64,000 bases of DNA. Origin: Corallococcus interemptor (GTDB lineage Bacteria > Myxococcota > Myxococcia > Myxococcales > Myxococcaceae). The position numbers and the translations under genes were made by a program. Positions 53,564 through 62,048 of the stretch are shown here, one piece after another. The DNA lies in NCBI RefSeq assembly GCF_003668875.1, contig NZ_RAWM01000014.1:1-64000 (forward strand), read 5' to 3'. The notes below the pieces were generated by a model that was given only the letters and a program-made list of their open reading frames with translations, was not told the DNA's origin and ran no database searches. How positions within the stretch are numbered: position 1 is the stretch's first letter; each line of letters starts with the position of its first letter.

Positions 53564-54766
53564 ATGACGCAGTCCAGGACGGCCGTACTCGCGCTGCTCA
53601 TCACCCTCGCGCTCGCCCCTCCAGTGGCCATGGCGGGCCAGAGCGCCTCCACCCGCTGGGCGGCGAGCCGGGGTGACTTCCTCACCTGGCAGCTCAGCGG
53701 CGTGGGCCGCGCGGCGGATGGCTCGCTCCAGCTGCTTTCCGGCCAGTCCTGGTCCGGCACCGACCCCTACGGGCCGGGTGGCTACTACGGCGGCACCTAT
53801 TACAACGGCGGCTCCTTCTTCCAGGGCGAGGCCACGAGCCCCATCGTCTCCAGCGCGTTCGGCTTCCGTGAAGCCATCGCCTCATGGGAGGCCACCACGC
53901 CCACGGGCACCTGGGTGGAGACGCTCGTGCGCGTGCAGGTGGGCGGCGCCTGGACGAAGTGGTTCAGCCTGGGTGTCTGGGCTTCGGACGCGTCCACGGT
54001 GCAGCGCCACTCGGCGGACTCGCAGGCGGACACCGTGGCGAGGGTCTCCATCGACACGCTCCTCGTCACCGCGAAGAAGAGCGCCGCGACCGCGTGGCAG
54101 GTGAAGACGCGGCTGTTCAGCGCGAACGGCGTGGCCACGCCCACGCTGCACGCCAGCGCGCTCACCACCTCCACCTCGCCGGAGACGCGGCCCACCGTGC
54201 CCGCGGGCAACCCGGCCCGCTGGAACCAGGTGCTCGCGGTGCCGCGGTGCTCGCAGATGGTCTATCCGGACGGCGGCGAGGTCTGGTGCAGCCCCACGTC
54301 CACGGCGATGGTGCTCCAGTACTGGACGGCGGACACGCGGGGCTGCGAGGCGAACGTGCGCGCGGCCGTCGCGGGGGTGCATGACTGGTATTACGGCGGT
54401 CACGGCAACTGGCCCTTCAACACCGCGTACGCGGCGGGCCAGGGCTTCCAGGCGCACGTGGCGCGCTTCACGAGCTTCGCGCAGCTGGAGCCGTGGCTCT
54501 CCGCGGCAGTGCCCGTCATCCTCAGCGTCGCGTGGGGCAAGGGTGAGCTGACCGGCGCGCCCATCCCCTCCACCGCGGGCCACCTCCTCGTGCTCGCGGG
54601 CTTCGACGCGGTGGGAAACCCCGTGGTGAACGACCCGGCGGCCGCCAGTGACACCGCCGTGCGGCGCACCTACTCCCGTTCGGAATTGGAGCCGCTGTGG
54701 CTCTCGCGCTCCGGAGGCACCGCCTATCTCGTCTACCCCCGGGATTGGCCGCTGCCCGCGCTGTAG
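53564..54766 (+). CDS. Secreted C39-like cysteine peptidase family protein
   Basis: Secreted 400-residue protein. The ATG at 53564 (GGGAG six bases upstream) gives MTQSRTAVLALLITLALAPP with cleavage after AMA. Residues about 30-210 form a beta-rich N-terminal domain (SPIVSSAFGFREAIASWEAT, WVETLVRVQVGGAWTKWFSL). Residues about 220-395 are a peptidase_C39_2 domain with nucleophile Cys in EVWCSPTSTAMVLQYW, His in AGHLLVLAGFD and Asp in VVNDPAA. Unlike the C39 domain of the export operon, this one is free-standing and extracytoplasmic. The substrate may be a peptide or cell-wall component. Confidence 0.85.
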   Translation: MTQSRTAVLALLITLALAPPVAMAGQSASTRWAASRGDFLTWQLSGVGRAADGSLQLLSGQSWSGTDPYGPGGYYGGTYYNGGSFFQGEATSPIVSSAFGFREAIASWEATTPTGTWVETLVRVQVGGAWTKWFSLGVWASDASTVQRHSADSQADTVARVSIDTLLVTAKKSAATAWQVKTRLFSANGVATPTLHASALTTSTSPETRPTVPAGNPARWNQVLAVPRCSQMVYPDGGEVWCSPTSTAMVLQYWTADTRGCEANVRAAVAGVHDWYYGGHGNWPFNTAYAAGQGFQAHVARFTSFAQLEPWLSAAVPVILSVAWGKGELTGAPIPSTAGHLLVLAGFDAVGNPVVNDPAAASDTAVRRTYSRSELEPLWLSRSGGTAYLVYPRDWPLPAL

Positions 54767-54857
54767 CGGCTCGTCACGCATTTGCGCTTCCTGCTCAACG
54801 GCAGGGAGCCGCGCTGGGTGCGTTGACTGGGGTACGCTGGTCATCCATGGAGAGCAC

Positions 54858-55400
54858 ATGAGCTTGCCGGACCGCCCGCCCGTCGACACCGCAGCCATCG
54901 TCGCCAGCATCAAGACCACGGCTGAAAAGACCTGGAAGGAGTCCGTGGATACGCAGCGGGGGAATCCAGCCGACGCCGGGTTCATCAGCTGGAATACCCG
55001 CCTCAGCGACCCGCTTCCCATGACGTGGCCCCTCGTGGAGCCGACGTTTGCCTTCTACGCGTACGCCCGAGGCATGAATCCCATGCGCCTGCGGGACGGG
55101 GAGTTCGTCGGCCCCACCTGGGCCCGAATCACCTGGTCGGCGAAGAGCCAGAAGCCAGAGCTCACCCGCCTGGACACCCGGCTTGCGTCTCACGGGGTCC
55201 AGGGCGTACGGCCCCTGATGAAGGAAGAGATGGAGACGCTGAAGGTGAAGCCGCTCGAAGTGCTCCTGGGTCCGCGGACGAAGGCCGCGGACCAGCAGCT
55301 CAAGGCCTATTACTGCCTCCAGCGCTCGGTCGGAAACATCCCCGCTGAAGCAGTCACCGCCCACGCCGCGTTCTTCAAGTGGCTGGACTGCAAGCCCTAG
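54858..55400 (+). CDS. Uncharacterised 180-residue protein
   Basis: Soluble, no signal peptide: MSLPDRPPVDTAAIVASIKT. It is charged and evenly mixed, with motifs FAFYAYARGMNPMRLRDGEF and ARITWSAKSQKPELTRLDTR. A ribosome site GGAGAG lies just before the ATG. I do not recognise a family. Its TAG stop overlaps the TAG of the convergent membrane protein gene, the two genes sharing four bases at their ends. Confidence 0.65.
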   Translation: MSLPDRPPVDTAAIVASIKTTAEKTWKESVDTQRGNPADAGFISWNTRLSDPLPMTWPLVEPTFAFYAYARGMNPMRLRDGEFVGPTWARITWSAKSQKPELTRLDTRLASHGVQGVRPLMKEEMETLKVKPLEVLLGPRTKAADQQLKAYYCLQRSVGNIPAEAVTAHAAFFKWLDCKP

Positions 55401-55870
55401 GCTTTCGCGCCGATCGCCTGCTCCACCTGTTGTCGACACGCCTCGGCCGAAGCCTCGGGTTTGTAGTCCGCCAGCGCTTCCGCCCGGGCGGGGTAGAAGC
55501 TCTGGAGGCTCGTCCACCCATGCTGCCGCCGGTCCCCTGACTCGGCTTGCAGCAGCTGGAGGATGGGCTCCTCGTACTGCGCCAGGTCCTCGCCGCGCTG
55601 TGCCAGCTCCGCCAGGAGCAGATGGGAGATGTAGTACTCCGCCTCCAGGCGCTGCTTCAGCGACGCCGGGTCCGTTCGACGCAAGTTGTTGCTCAGGATC
55701 CTCGCGACGACGAGGAACGGCAATCCGCCGACCCCGTATCCCAGCACCCATCCCACCGGCACGCCCCCGGCTGCCCCCATCCATCCCAGGAGGCCGTGCC
55801 CCACGAATGCGCCCACGGCCGCGCCCGCCAGAACCGACAGCAACCGACACAAGTCGAAGACGGTGAACAC
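55397..55870 (-). CDS. Small membrane protein with two-helix glycine-rich segment
   Basis: Predicted 157-residue protein. The GTG at 55870 has AAGGAG about eight bases upstream and starts MFTVFDLCRLLSVLAGAAVG; a 22-codon upstream ATG extension lacks a ribosome site. Two hydrophobic Gly-rich helices (GAAVGAFVGHGLLGWMGAAG; VGWVLGYGVGGLPFLVVARI) are followed by a charged helical domain (LKQRLEAEYYISHLLLAELA, QVEQAIGAKA). No family recognised. Convergent with, and overlapping by four bases, the previous gene. Confidence 0.7.
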   Translation of the reverse strand: MFTVFDLCRLLSVLAGAAVGAFVGHGLLGWMGAAGGVPVGWVLGYGVGGLPFLVVARILSNNLRRTDPASLKQRLEAEYYISHLLLAELAQRGEDLAQYEEPILQLLQAESGDRRQHGWTSLQSFYPARAEALADYKPEASAEACRQQVEQAIGAKA

Positions 55871-56045
55871 CCGCTGTCTCCTTCCCTCGAAAGCCCGTGC
55901 CGGAATGGCACACCCCCAGGCCCGCCAGGATGACAACCTGGCGGGCGGGTGGCTCGATTCAAGGGTCAGTGCCCTGCACCGGCGCAGGAGCTGTCGCCTC
56001 CTTCAGCAAGTATCCGGCCAGGGGCCGGGCGCCCCTCGAGCGTCT

Positions 56046-58088
56046 TCAGCGCTTCAGCCACATCGGCTCGCCGGGGCACAGCCGGCAGCGGGCCTCGCCG
56101 TTGGCACAGGAGGTCGCGCAGGACGGGAGCGCCGCTCGGGCCGAGCTTCCGGCGCGGTACAGCAGGTCCTGATACGCCATGGAACCCACGATGGGGTGCA
56201 TGCTCTGGAACTGCACCACGGTGGCCCCCGAGCGCTTCAGCCGGAAGGTCGGCGTCCCCACCGCCAACGCCGTCCGGAGGGTCTGCACGCCGCCCGCCGT
56301 CTTGTCCTCGCCATAGGTCGTCGAGCCCTGCGTGATTTCCAGCCGGCCCGCGGACGTGAGGAAGCCCACCAGCTCCACGTCATTCGTCGCCGGGCACCCT
56401 GCCTTGCACACCGCGAGGTTCGCGGAGGTCTGCGTCGTGGGCACGAGGGACGAATTCTGGATGCGGTGGTTGTAATACAGCACGTCGCGCTCGATGGTCG
56501 GCCGCGTGCCTGTCTTGAACCACTGGATGTAATACGCGGTCATGTCGTACGCGGGCCACTGCTTCCCCGTCGACGGCCGGATGTTGTGGTGTTCGTGCTG
56601 GTCGTTCCAGGTGACGATCTGGACCTCGTCCATGCCATCCGCAATCACATTCTCCCAGATGGAGCGGAGCGTCAGGGAGTTGCGCGCCTCCCAGAAGGCC
56701 TTGTTCTTGGGCCGGTAGTCCTGGCTGCTCATCGGGTGGATCCACGGCTTCCCGTACCCGGCCGCCTTCGTCTTCAGGCTCCCGGAGTACCCCGCCGTCG
56801 TCACCGGGACGGCCGTCCCCCACCCCGCGTAGGCATCCCCCACGTTCTTGTACTCCTCGAAGAGCGCCGTGCTCCCCGTGCCCAGGAAGACGGGCACCAG
56901 GTACAGGCTCATGCCCAGCTCCGTGGACGCGCGCTGCTTCACGGTGGCGTAGAACGCCGCCGTCCGGCCCTGCGCGGCGGGGTTGAACAGGCCCACGACA
57001 TACTTCCCGTCCGGGCGCCGCAGGAGCGCCGTGTATCCCTTCATCTGGCCCAGGATGCGAATCATCAGGTCCTGGTCCCCCGCCTGGCTCCCCGAACCCA
57101 GGATCGTCATGTCGAAGTTGGGGATGATGTCGAAGGCGCCGGCCTGCGAGGCCGCGTCGGCAATCGTCTTCGCCCGCGTCCACACCGCGCCGTTGTTCAC
57201 GTCGCTGTCGGTCCACAGGTTCAGATAGAAGCCATCGATGCCAATCCTCGCCGCGAGCTCGATTTCGTCCTTCGCGTCGCGAAGCCGCCAGTCCGTCTCC
57301 GTGCGGGGCAGTCTCGGGAGCGGCCGCTCGCGCATCATGCCGCCGTAGGCCGCGTGGACTCCGCCCTCGCCGTTCACCGCGATGTAGCTGCGCTCGTAGT
57401 AGTCGTTGGACGTCGGGTTGGTGTTGTCCATTGACACCGGGTAGTAGTGCCAGTGCGCATACACCCGCTTCGCCGACGTCCGGAGCGTGGTGCGCGGCAC
57501 CGCCGTGAACGCCCACTCACAGGGGCCACAGTCCGGCCCGCAGTCGACTCCCGTCTCGGTGCCGTTGCGCACCCGGTCCGAGCAGGCCGCGGCGGCCGCC
57601 ACGCTCAGTGGGAAGCTGGACTGGTTGTCGCTTTCGTTGGTCTCCGCCGGCAGGCGGTTGATGTCATCCACATGCGCGAGGAGCGTGTGGGCCCCCGCCG
57701 TGGCCGGCGCGGTCCACACCTTCGTCCCCGCGGGGCCGGAGTTGGCGGTGAGCGTGACGCTGGCCCCCGGCGCGATGGAGCTCGTGTACGTGTCCGACCA
57801 CGACACCTGCGTCCCGTTCACCCAGAAAGAGAGGCCGTGGACGATGCCCGCGGGCGTCGCGACGTTCCCCGCGTTCCGGATGGTCGCGCTGAAGGTGACG
57901 GCACTGCTCGGAACCACCGTCGTCGGGCTCACGCCCGTGACGACGAGGTTGTAGCCGTCCACGAGCGCGTCCTGCTGCGACTCCAGGGATTCCTGCAGCG
58001 GCTCTCCGCCACAGCCCATCCACGCGGCCAGCAGCCCCAGGGACAGGACCTTCCAGGTGCTCTTCGAGTTGTGATTCGCGGCGTGCAT
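56046..58088 (-). CDS. Secreted GH71-like alpha-1,3-glucanase candidate with CARDB domain
   Basis: Secreted lipoprotein, 680 residues, starting MHAANHNSKSTWKVLSLGLL at 58088, lipobox WMGC. Order: CARDB-type adhesion domain (about 45-165; VVTGVSPTTVVPSSAVTFSA, NGTQVSWSDTY), a short Cys-rich linker (GTETGVDCGPDCGPCEW), then a TIM-barrel-like catalytic region (about 200-560). The latter reads RVYAHWHYYPVSMDN, DEIELAARIGIDGFYLNLWT, DIIPNFDMTIL, YVVGLFNP, VQIVTWNDQHEHHNI and matches GH71 mutanase patterns (cleavage of alpha-1,3-glucan). A small C-terminal beta domain and Cys-rich tail end the protein. It could act on fungal cell walls or storage glucan. The family call is from motif pattern. Confidence 0.75.
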   Translation of the reverse strand: MHAANHNSKSTWKVLSLGLLAAWMGCGGEPLQESLESQQDALVDGYNLVVTGVSPTTVVPSSAVTFSATIRNAGNVATPAGIVHGLSFWVNGTQVSWSDTYTSSIAPGASVTLTANSGPAGTKVWTAPATAGAHTLLAHVDDINRLPAETNESDNQSSFPLSVAAAAACSDRVRNGTETGVDCGPDCGPCEWAFTAVPRTTLRTSAKRVYAHWHYYPVSMDNTNPTSNDYYERSYIAVNGEGGVHAAYGGMMRERPLPRLPRTETDWRLRDAKDEIELAARIGIDGFYLNLWTDSDVNNGAVWTRAKTIADAASQAGAFDIIPNFDMTILGSGSQAGDQDLMIRILGQMKGYTALLRRPDGKYVVGLFNPAAQGRTAAFYATVKQRASTELGMSLYLVPVFLGTGSTALFEEYKNVGDAYAGWGTAVPVTTAGYSGSLKTKAAGYGKPWIHPMSSQDYRPKNKAFWEARNSLTLRSIWENVIADGMDEVQIVTWNDQHEHHNIRPSTGKQWPAYDMTAYYIQWFKTGTRPTIERDVLYYNHRIQNSSLVPTTQTSANLAVCKAGCPATNDVELVGFLTSAGRLEITQGSTTYGEDKTAGGVQTLRTALAVGTPTFRLKRSGATVVQFQSMHPIVGSMAYQDLLYRAGSSARAALPSCATSCANGEARCRLCPGEPMWLKR

Positions 58089-58209
58089 CCACAGGCTCCG
58101 TTCCAGCTCGCATTTTCCTGTTTCGCCATCACGAACCGGATGGCGAGACACGAGCGAGCAGGCTCCATTGTCGCGGTGGAGCTGAAACGGTTGCTTCTGG
58201 ATTAACGGC

Positions 58210-59712
58210 TTAAGCCCGGTGCCAGAGGACGTCGCCCCCGGGGCCAGCGACGGCGTGCCCGCTACTGCCGACGGGCTCCTCCTTGCCGTCACACAGGAAG
58301 TCGATTCCCGCAGTGTCCTGCGCCGGGACCTTCGCGAGGAAGCGCTCACCGGATGCCGCGCGTCCGACGATGACGCCGAACCTCGGGCTGCCGTCGCGTT
58401 CGTACAGCACCGTGTATGTCTCGATGCGGCCGGGGCCGGTGAAGTCCTCCACGAACGGAGGGACGGGGCCTCGCGCGGCGTCTGCTTCCGCCTGATGCTC
58501 GAAGGACTGGGGCAGGGTTGCGGCGGGCGGCGGCTCACGCGTGAGCACGAGGCTGTGGTTGTACGTCGCGAAGCCACCGTTGCCGAAGAGCAGGCCGTGG
58601 CGTCCCTGCTCGCGCAGCCGCTGAACCATGCTGACCACCACGTGGCTCATGTAGTTGGCGATGGGGCCGCCGCCGAACGTGAGGCCGCCGAACACCGTCG
58701 CGGGCTTCTCCAGCGGCCAGCCCAGCACCCGGCGCGCCATCTTCGGCACACAGGGGAAGCAGCTGTAGAGCTCCACGAAGTCGAGCATGTCGACGGTCAA
58801 CCCATTCAGCTCCAGCGCACGGCGCAGCGACACCGCCATGCTCGGAGAACTCGCGTAACCATCGCGTGCGAGGAAGTCCTCCGGCTCGTGCGCGGCCGCC
58901 CCCTGCCCCACGTACACGAGGCGGTCCTCCGGGATGCCCCGCGCCAGCGCATTCGCCAGGCTGGTGACCAGGAACCCGGCGCCTTGGTTCACGGCGCTGT
59001 TCGCCACCATCCGCTTGCAGTACGGAAACGCGATGGGCCGGTTGGACGGCGAGGGCGTGACAATCTCATCCACGGTCAAGGGCTCGCGGATCCACGCGCC
59101 TGGGTTGCCCGCCGCGACCTGGGAGAACCTCGACCAGATTTCGCCGCTCTCCCGCTGCGCCTCCGCCAGCGTCTGTCCATACGCGGCCCGGCCTGCGTTC
59201 TCATACAGCGGATAGACGTCCACCGGGGAGTTGAGGCCGTAGCGCTTCCGGTAGTCCGCGTGCGCCTGGACACCGATGGTGGTCGCGGCGTTGTGCGCGG
59301 AAGGCGCGTCCCCGGCCGCCAGCGCCGCACGCCGGGATGCCGTGCGCAGCGCCTCACCGCCCACGACCGCCGCGACCTCCACCGCGCCGGAGGCAACGCG
59401 GTTGGCGGCCTCGTGGAGCAGGCGCACCGGGCTGTCGCCACTCGCCTCCGCCGTCTGTTCCTGGAAGCGCGGCCGGGCCCCCAGGCGCTCCGCCAGCGCG
59501 AGCGGCAACGGCCCCAGTTGCCGGAACGAGAGCTGATCCACCACCGCCAGCGAATCCAGCCGGGCGAGCCACCCACCGCCCGCGTCCGCGTCCGCCACTC
59601 GCAGCGCGGCCTCCATCAAGCCCAGGGAGTCCAGGCCCCGCAGCGGATCCTCCGGCCGGTCGTTCACCTGCCCCACGCCCACGATGACGGGAATCCTGTT
59701 CGCGTCCTTCAT
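58210..59712 (-). CDS. Thiolase-like acetyl-CoA acetyltransferase family protein
   Basis: Predicted 500-residue enzyme of the SCP2/SCP-x thiolase-like group, starting MKDANRIPVIVGVGQVNDRP at 59712. Regions typical of the group: DSLGLMEAALRVADAD, GAVEVAAVVGGEALRTASR (at the usual nucleophile region, where Cys is not obvious), LDFVELYSCFPCVPKMARR, VFGGLTFGGGPIANYMSH and GGFATYNHSLVLTRE. A C-terminal about 90-residue extra domain (ETYTVLYERDGSPRFGVIVG) is also typical. Probably acts on acyl-CoA or sterol/lipid substrates. Whether it is a true thiolase is uncertain because the canonical Cys is not clear. Divergent from the DUF2239 gene. Confidence 0.8.
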   Translation of the reverse strand: MKDANRIPVIVGVGQVNDRPEDPLRGLDSLGLMEAALRVADADAGGGWLARLDSLAVVDQLSFRQLGPLPLALAERLGARPRFQEQTAEASGDSPVRLLHEAANRVASGAVEVAAVVGGEALRTASRRAALAAGDAPSAHNAATTIGVQAHADYRKRYGLNSPVDVYPLYENAGRAAYGQTLAEAQRESGEIWSRFSQVAAGNPGAWIREPLTVDEIVTPSPSNRPIAFPYCKRMVANSAVNQGAGFLVTSLANALARGIPEDRLVYVGQGAAAHEPEDFLARDGYASSPSMAVSLRRALELNGLTVDMLDFVELYSCFPCVPKMARRVLGWPLEKPATVFGGLTFGGGPIANYMSHVVVSMVQRLREQGRHGLLFGNGGFATYNHSLVLTREPPPAATLPQSFEHQAEADAARGPVPPFVEDFTGPGRIETYTVLYERDGSPRFGVIVGRAASGERFLAKVPAQDTAGIDFLCDGKEEPVGSSGHAVAGPGGDVLWHRA

Positions 59713-59760
59713 GCCCCACCTGCTCCCACGGCCCGCCATCCCGGTCAACGCACGGATATC

Positions 59761-59796
59761 ATCCGGGTATAATTGACGGCCGTTTCTATCCGGGTA
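59761..59796. promoter_or_regulatory. Pair of ATCCGGGTA direct repeats (operator candidate)
   Basis: Two identical 9-mers ATCCGGGTA at 59761-59769 and 59788-59796, 27 bases apart, each followed by A/T-rich TATAATT or ATATT. They lie in the 95-base divergent space between the thiolase-like gene and the DUF2239 gene, and the second overlaps the DUF2239 -10 box. The spacing is between two and three helical turns. The binding protein is unknown. Confidence 0.5.
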
Positions 59797-59800
59797 ATAT
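59773..59800 (+). promoter_or_regulatory. Sigma-70-type promoter of the DUF2239 gene, probably leaderless
   Basis: TTGACG (59773-59778) and TAATAT (59795-59800) are separated by 16 bases. The -10 box ends only 7 bases before the ATG at 59808, so transcription would start at or next to the start codon. The sequence before the ATG (TTCCTCC) is the complement of a ribosome site, not one, in keeping with a leaderless mRNA. Confidence 0.55.
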
Positions 59801-59807
59801 TTCCTCC

Positions 59808-60401
59808 ATGCCGTCACCCACCGCCACCTGGACCGCCTTCGCCGGACAGCGCCTGCTTGCCTCCGGCTCCCCCTCCGAGGTCGTCACCGCCGCCAAGGCC
59901 TCACTCGACGCGGGCGAGTCCGAATCACTGCTCCTGTTCGACGATGCCACGGGCCTGACGGTGGACTTCCACCTGCGCGGCACGCTGGAGGACGTACTCG
60001 CCCGCCTCAAGCCCGCGCCGGACCCGGCCGCCGAGTCCTCCGAGCCCCGAGGCCCCGGCCGTCCGAAGCTGGGCGTGGTGGCCCGCGAGGTGACGCTGCT
60101 GCCCCGCCACTGGGAGTGGCTGGCCGAGCAGCCCGGCGGCGCGTCCGTGGCCTTGCGCAAGCTGGTGGAAGCCGCTCGCGCGAACAGCGGCGACGCCGAC
60201 CGCGTCCGCCGCGCCCAGGCCGCCGCGGACCGCTTCATGACCACGATGGCGGGCAACGTTCCAGGCTACGAGGAGGCCGCTCGCGCGCTCTACGCGGGGG
60301 ACCGCGCCCGCTTCAACAAGTGGACCCGGAGCTGGCCGGACGACATCCGCGACTGCGCCCGGAGGCTCGCGGCCCCTGCCTTCTCCAAGGAGACGCCTTG
60401 A
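59808..60401 (+). CDS. DUF2239-family protein
   Basis: Cytoplasmic protein of 197 residues matching the DUF2239 pattern: WTAFAGQRLLASGSPSEVV, LLFDDATGLTVDFHLRG, the linker GRPKLGVVAREVTLLPRHWE, WLAEQPGGASVALRKLVEAA, and a C-terminal MAGNVPGYEEAARALYAGDR. The central basic segment resembles a ribbon-helix-helix-like DNA-contact region and may bind nucleic acid; function is not known. No ribosome site, probably leaderless. Its TGA overlaps the TTG start of the following disrupted dehydrogenase, so the two were one operon. Confidence 0.85.
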   Translation: MPSPTATWTAFAGQRLLASGSPSEVVTAAKASLDAGESESLLLFDDATGLTVDFHLRGTLEDVLARLKPAPDPAAESSEPRGPGRPKLGVVAREVTLLPRHWEWLAEQPGGASVALRKLVEAARANSGDADRVRRAQAAADRFMTTMAGNVPGYEEAARALYAGDRARFNKWTRSWPDDIRDCARRLAAPAFSKETP

Positions 60402-61226
60402 ACCACCAGTGGGTGCTCAAGTCGCGTCCCCAGGACGCGGTCTCCGACGCCTGCTTCGAATGGCGCCGGACACCCATCCCCACCCCGGGTCCCGGCGAAG
60501 CGCTCGTGCGGGTCGCCTGGCTCGCCATCGAACCCACCCAGCGCACGTGGCTCAATCCCCACGCGACCTACATCCGGCCCGTCGAGCCTGGCGAGGTCAT
60601 GCGTGGGGCCGGCGTCGGGCAGGTCATCGCGTCCCGCTCGGAACGGCTCGCCGTGGGCGATTGGGTGACGGGGCTGACGGGCTGGCAGGAGTACGCGCTG
60701 GCCGGTGACGCGGGCCTCTTTGGCTTCAACAAGGTGCCGGACGGCATCGACCCCCGGGCCATGCTGAACCTGTACGGCGCCAGCGGGCTGACCGCGTGGA
60801 TTGGCATGACGGACATAGGCCGCGCCGCTCCAGGTGAGACGGTGCTGGTCTCCGGCGCCGCGGGCAGCGTGGGCTCCATCGCCGGACAGATTGCACGGCT
60901 GCGGGGCTGCCGTGTCATCGGCATCGCGGGCGGTGCGCACAAGGCGGACTGGGTCACCCGCGTCGCCCGCTTCGACGCCTGCATCGACTACAAGTCCGAG
61001 GACGTCCGGGCGCGGCTCCAGGCATTGGCGCCCCAGGGTGGAGGGCTTCATCTTCCTGGACCACGTCGCGCGCTTCCCAGAGGCCTTCCGCGAGCTGTCC
61101 ACCTGGTCCGCCAGGGCCAAGTTCGTCCTGGCGGAGACCATCGCGGAAGGACTGGAGCAGGCGCCCTCCGCGCTGCGCGGATTGTTCGAGGGCCGCAACC
61201 TGGGCAAGCAGCTGGTCCGCGTCTGA
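60398..61226 (+). pseudogene. Disrupted NADP-dependent oxidoreductase (zinc-free MDR/PTGR type)
   Basis: Starts at TTG 60398 after AAGGAGACGCC and reads LNHQWVLKSRPQDAVSDACF, MRGAGVGQVIASRSERLAVG, YGASGLTAWIGMTDIGRAAP and the cofactor-binding VLVSGAAGSVGSIAGQIARL. It reaches LQALAPQG near 61037. There the frame is lost and about 45-50 residues expected in this family (the DVYFDNVGG region up to the end of the catalytic loop) are missing. A different frame continues GFIFLDHVARFPEAFRELST to SALRGLFEGRNLGKQLVRV and a stop at 61226. The sequence thus carries an internal deletion plus frameshift; the product should be inactive. Sequencing or assembly error cannot be ruled out. Translation was coupled to the DUF2239 gene. 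Confidence 0.8.
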
Positions 61227-61229
61227 GCA

Positions 61230-62027
61230 TCACGCCGCTTCGGCCACATCCCCGGCGGCCGGAGCCTCCTCCTCGTCCAGCCCCTCACGGCGCCGGTCGA
61301 GCCGCGCCTGGAGGTCCTTGATGATCTGCACGCAGAGGAGCGACATGGCCGCGGCACTGACCGAGGCCAGGACTCCCGCCACCGTGCCCGCGGTGCTGTC
61401 GACCGCTGCAATCGGGCGGGATGACAGACCCGTTTCGACCCGATCCAGGACCAGCGCCAGGATGTGCGATGTCCACCACCACTGCAGGGGAAGCGACGCG
61501 ACGAAGCGCATTCCCCCCAGTCGCTCCGCGATGTCCCGCATCACGCCGTACGGCTTCCACCAGCTGATGAAGGGGATCAGCCACATCCAGACCGCACCCG
61601 CAGGGCTCCTCCCAATATCCATCCCCAGGCCCTCGAGCTGACGGACCACACGGTGGACCCACATCAGGAAGCTGATCTTCTCGGCCAGCGTGACCACGAA
61701 GACCAGGAACAGGAAGCTGTTCTCGGCCACGTACTGGAGCCTCGCCTGGCCCTCGATTTCAGGGCGTACCAGGAGGCCGAAGAGCACGCCCACCAGGGAC
61801 GTTCCGACCTGGGCGTATTGCAGCACCGTGGCCCGGCGCGCCCGCGCGCGCGAGTCCGGCACCTCCAGCGCGGAGAGCCGCAAGCACTCGCGGCATCGGC
61901 CTTCGCCCGCCACGCACCCTGAGCACGCGTATCTTCCACACCGCGCGCAGGTGAGCACCGCTTCCCGTTCGGGATGCTGCGGGCACACGGGCCGTGACGC
62001 GACGTCCCCCTCGACTGCATCGACCAT
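61230..62027 (-). CDS. B-box zinc finger plus DUF4328 membrane protein
   Basis: Predicted 265-residue inner-membrane protein. The N-terminus has a small zinc-binding motif (CPQHPEREAVLTCARCGRYA, CSGCVAGEGRCREC) of the B-box type. The rest has about five hydrophobic segments in the DUF4328 pattern: LGMDIGRSPAGAVWMWLIPF, ISWWKPYGVMRDIAERLGG, LPLQWWWTSHILALVLDRVE. The C-terminus is charged. Function unknown; such architecture is common in actinobacteria and myxobacteria. It ends three bases from the convergent disrupted dehydrogenase. Confidence 0.85.
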   Translation of the reverse strand: MVDAVEGDVASRPVCPQHPEREAVLTCARCGRYACSGCVAGEGRCRECLRLSALEVPDSRARARRATVLQYAQVGTSLVGVLFGLLVRPEIEGQARLQYVAENSFLFLVFVVTLAEKISFLMWVHRVVRQLEGLGMDIGRSPAGAVWMWLIPFISWWKPYGVMRDIAERLGGMRFVASLPLQWWWTSHILALVLDRVETGLSSRPIAAVDSTAGTVAGVLASVSAAAMSLLCVQIIKDLQARLDRRREGLDEEEAPAAGDVAEAA

Positions 62028-62048
62028 GAGAGGAATCAGGCCCGGTCC

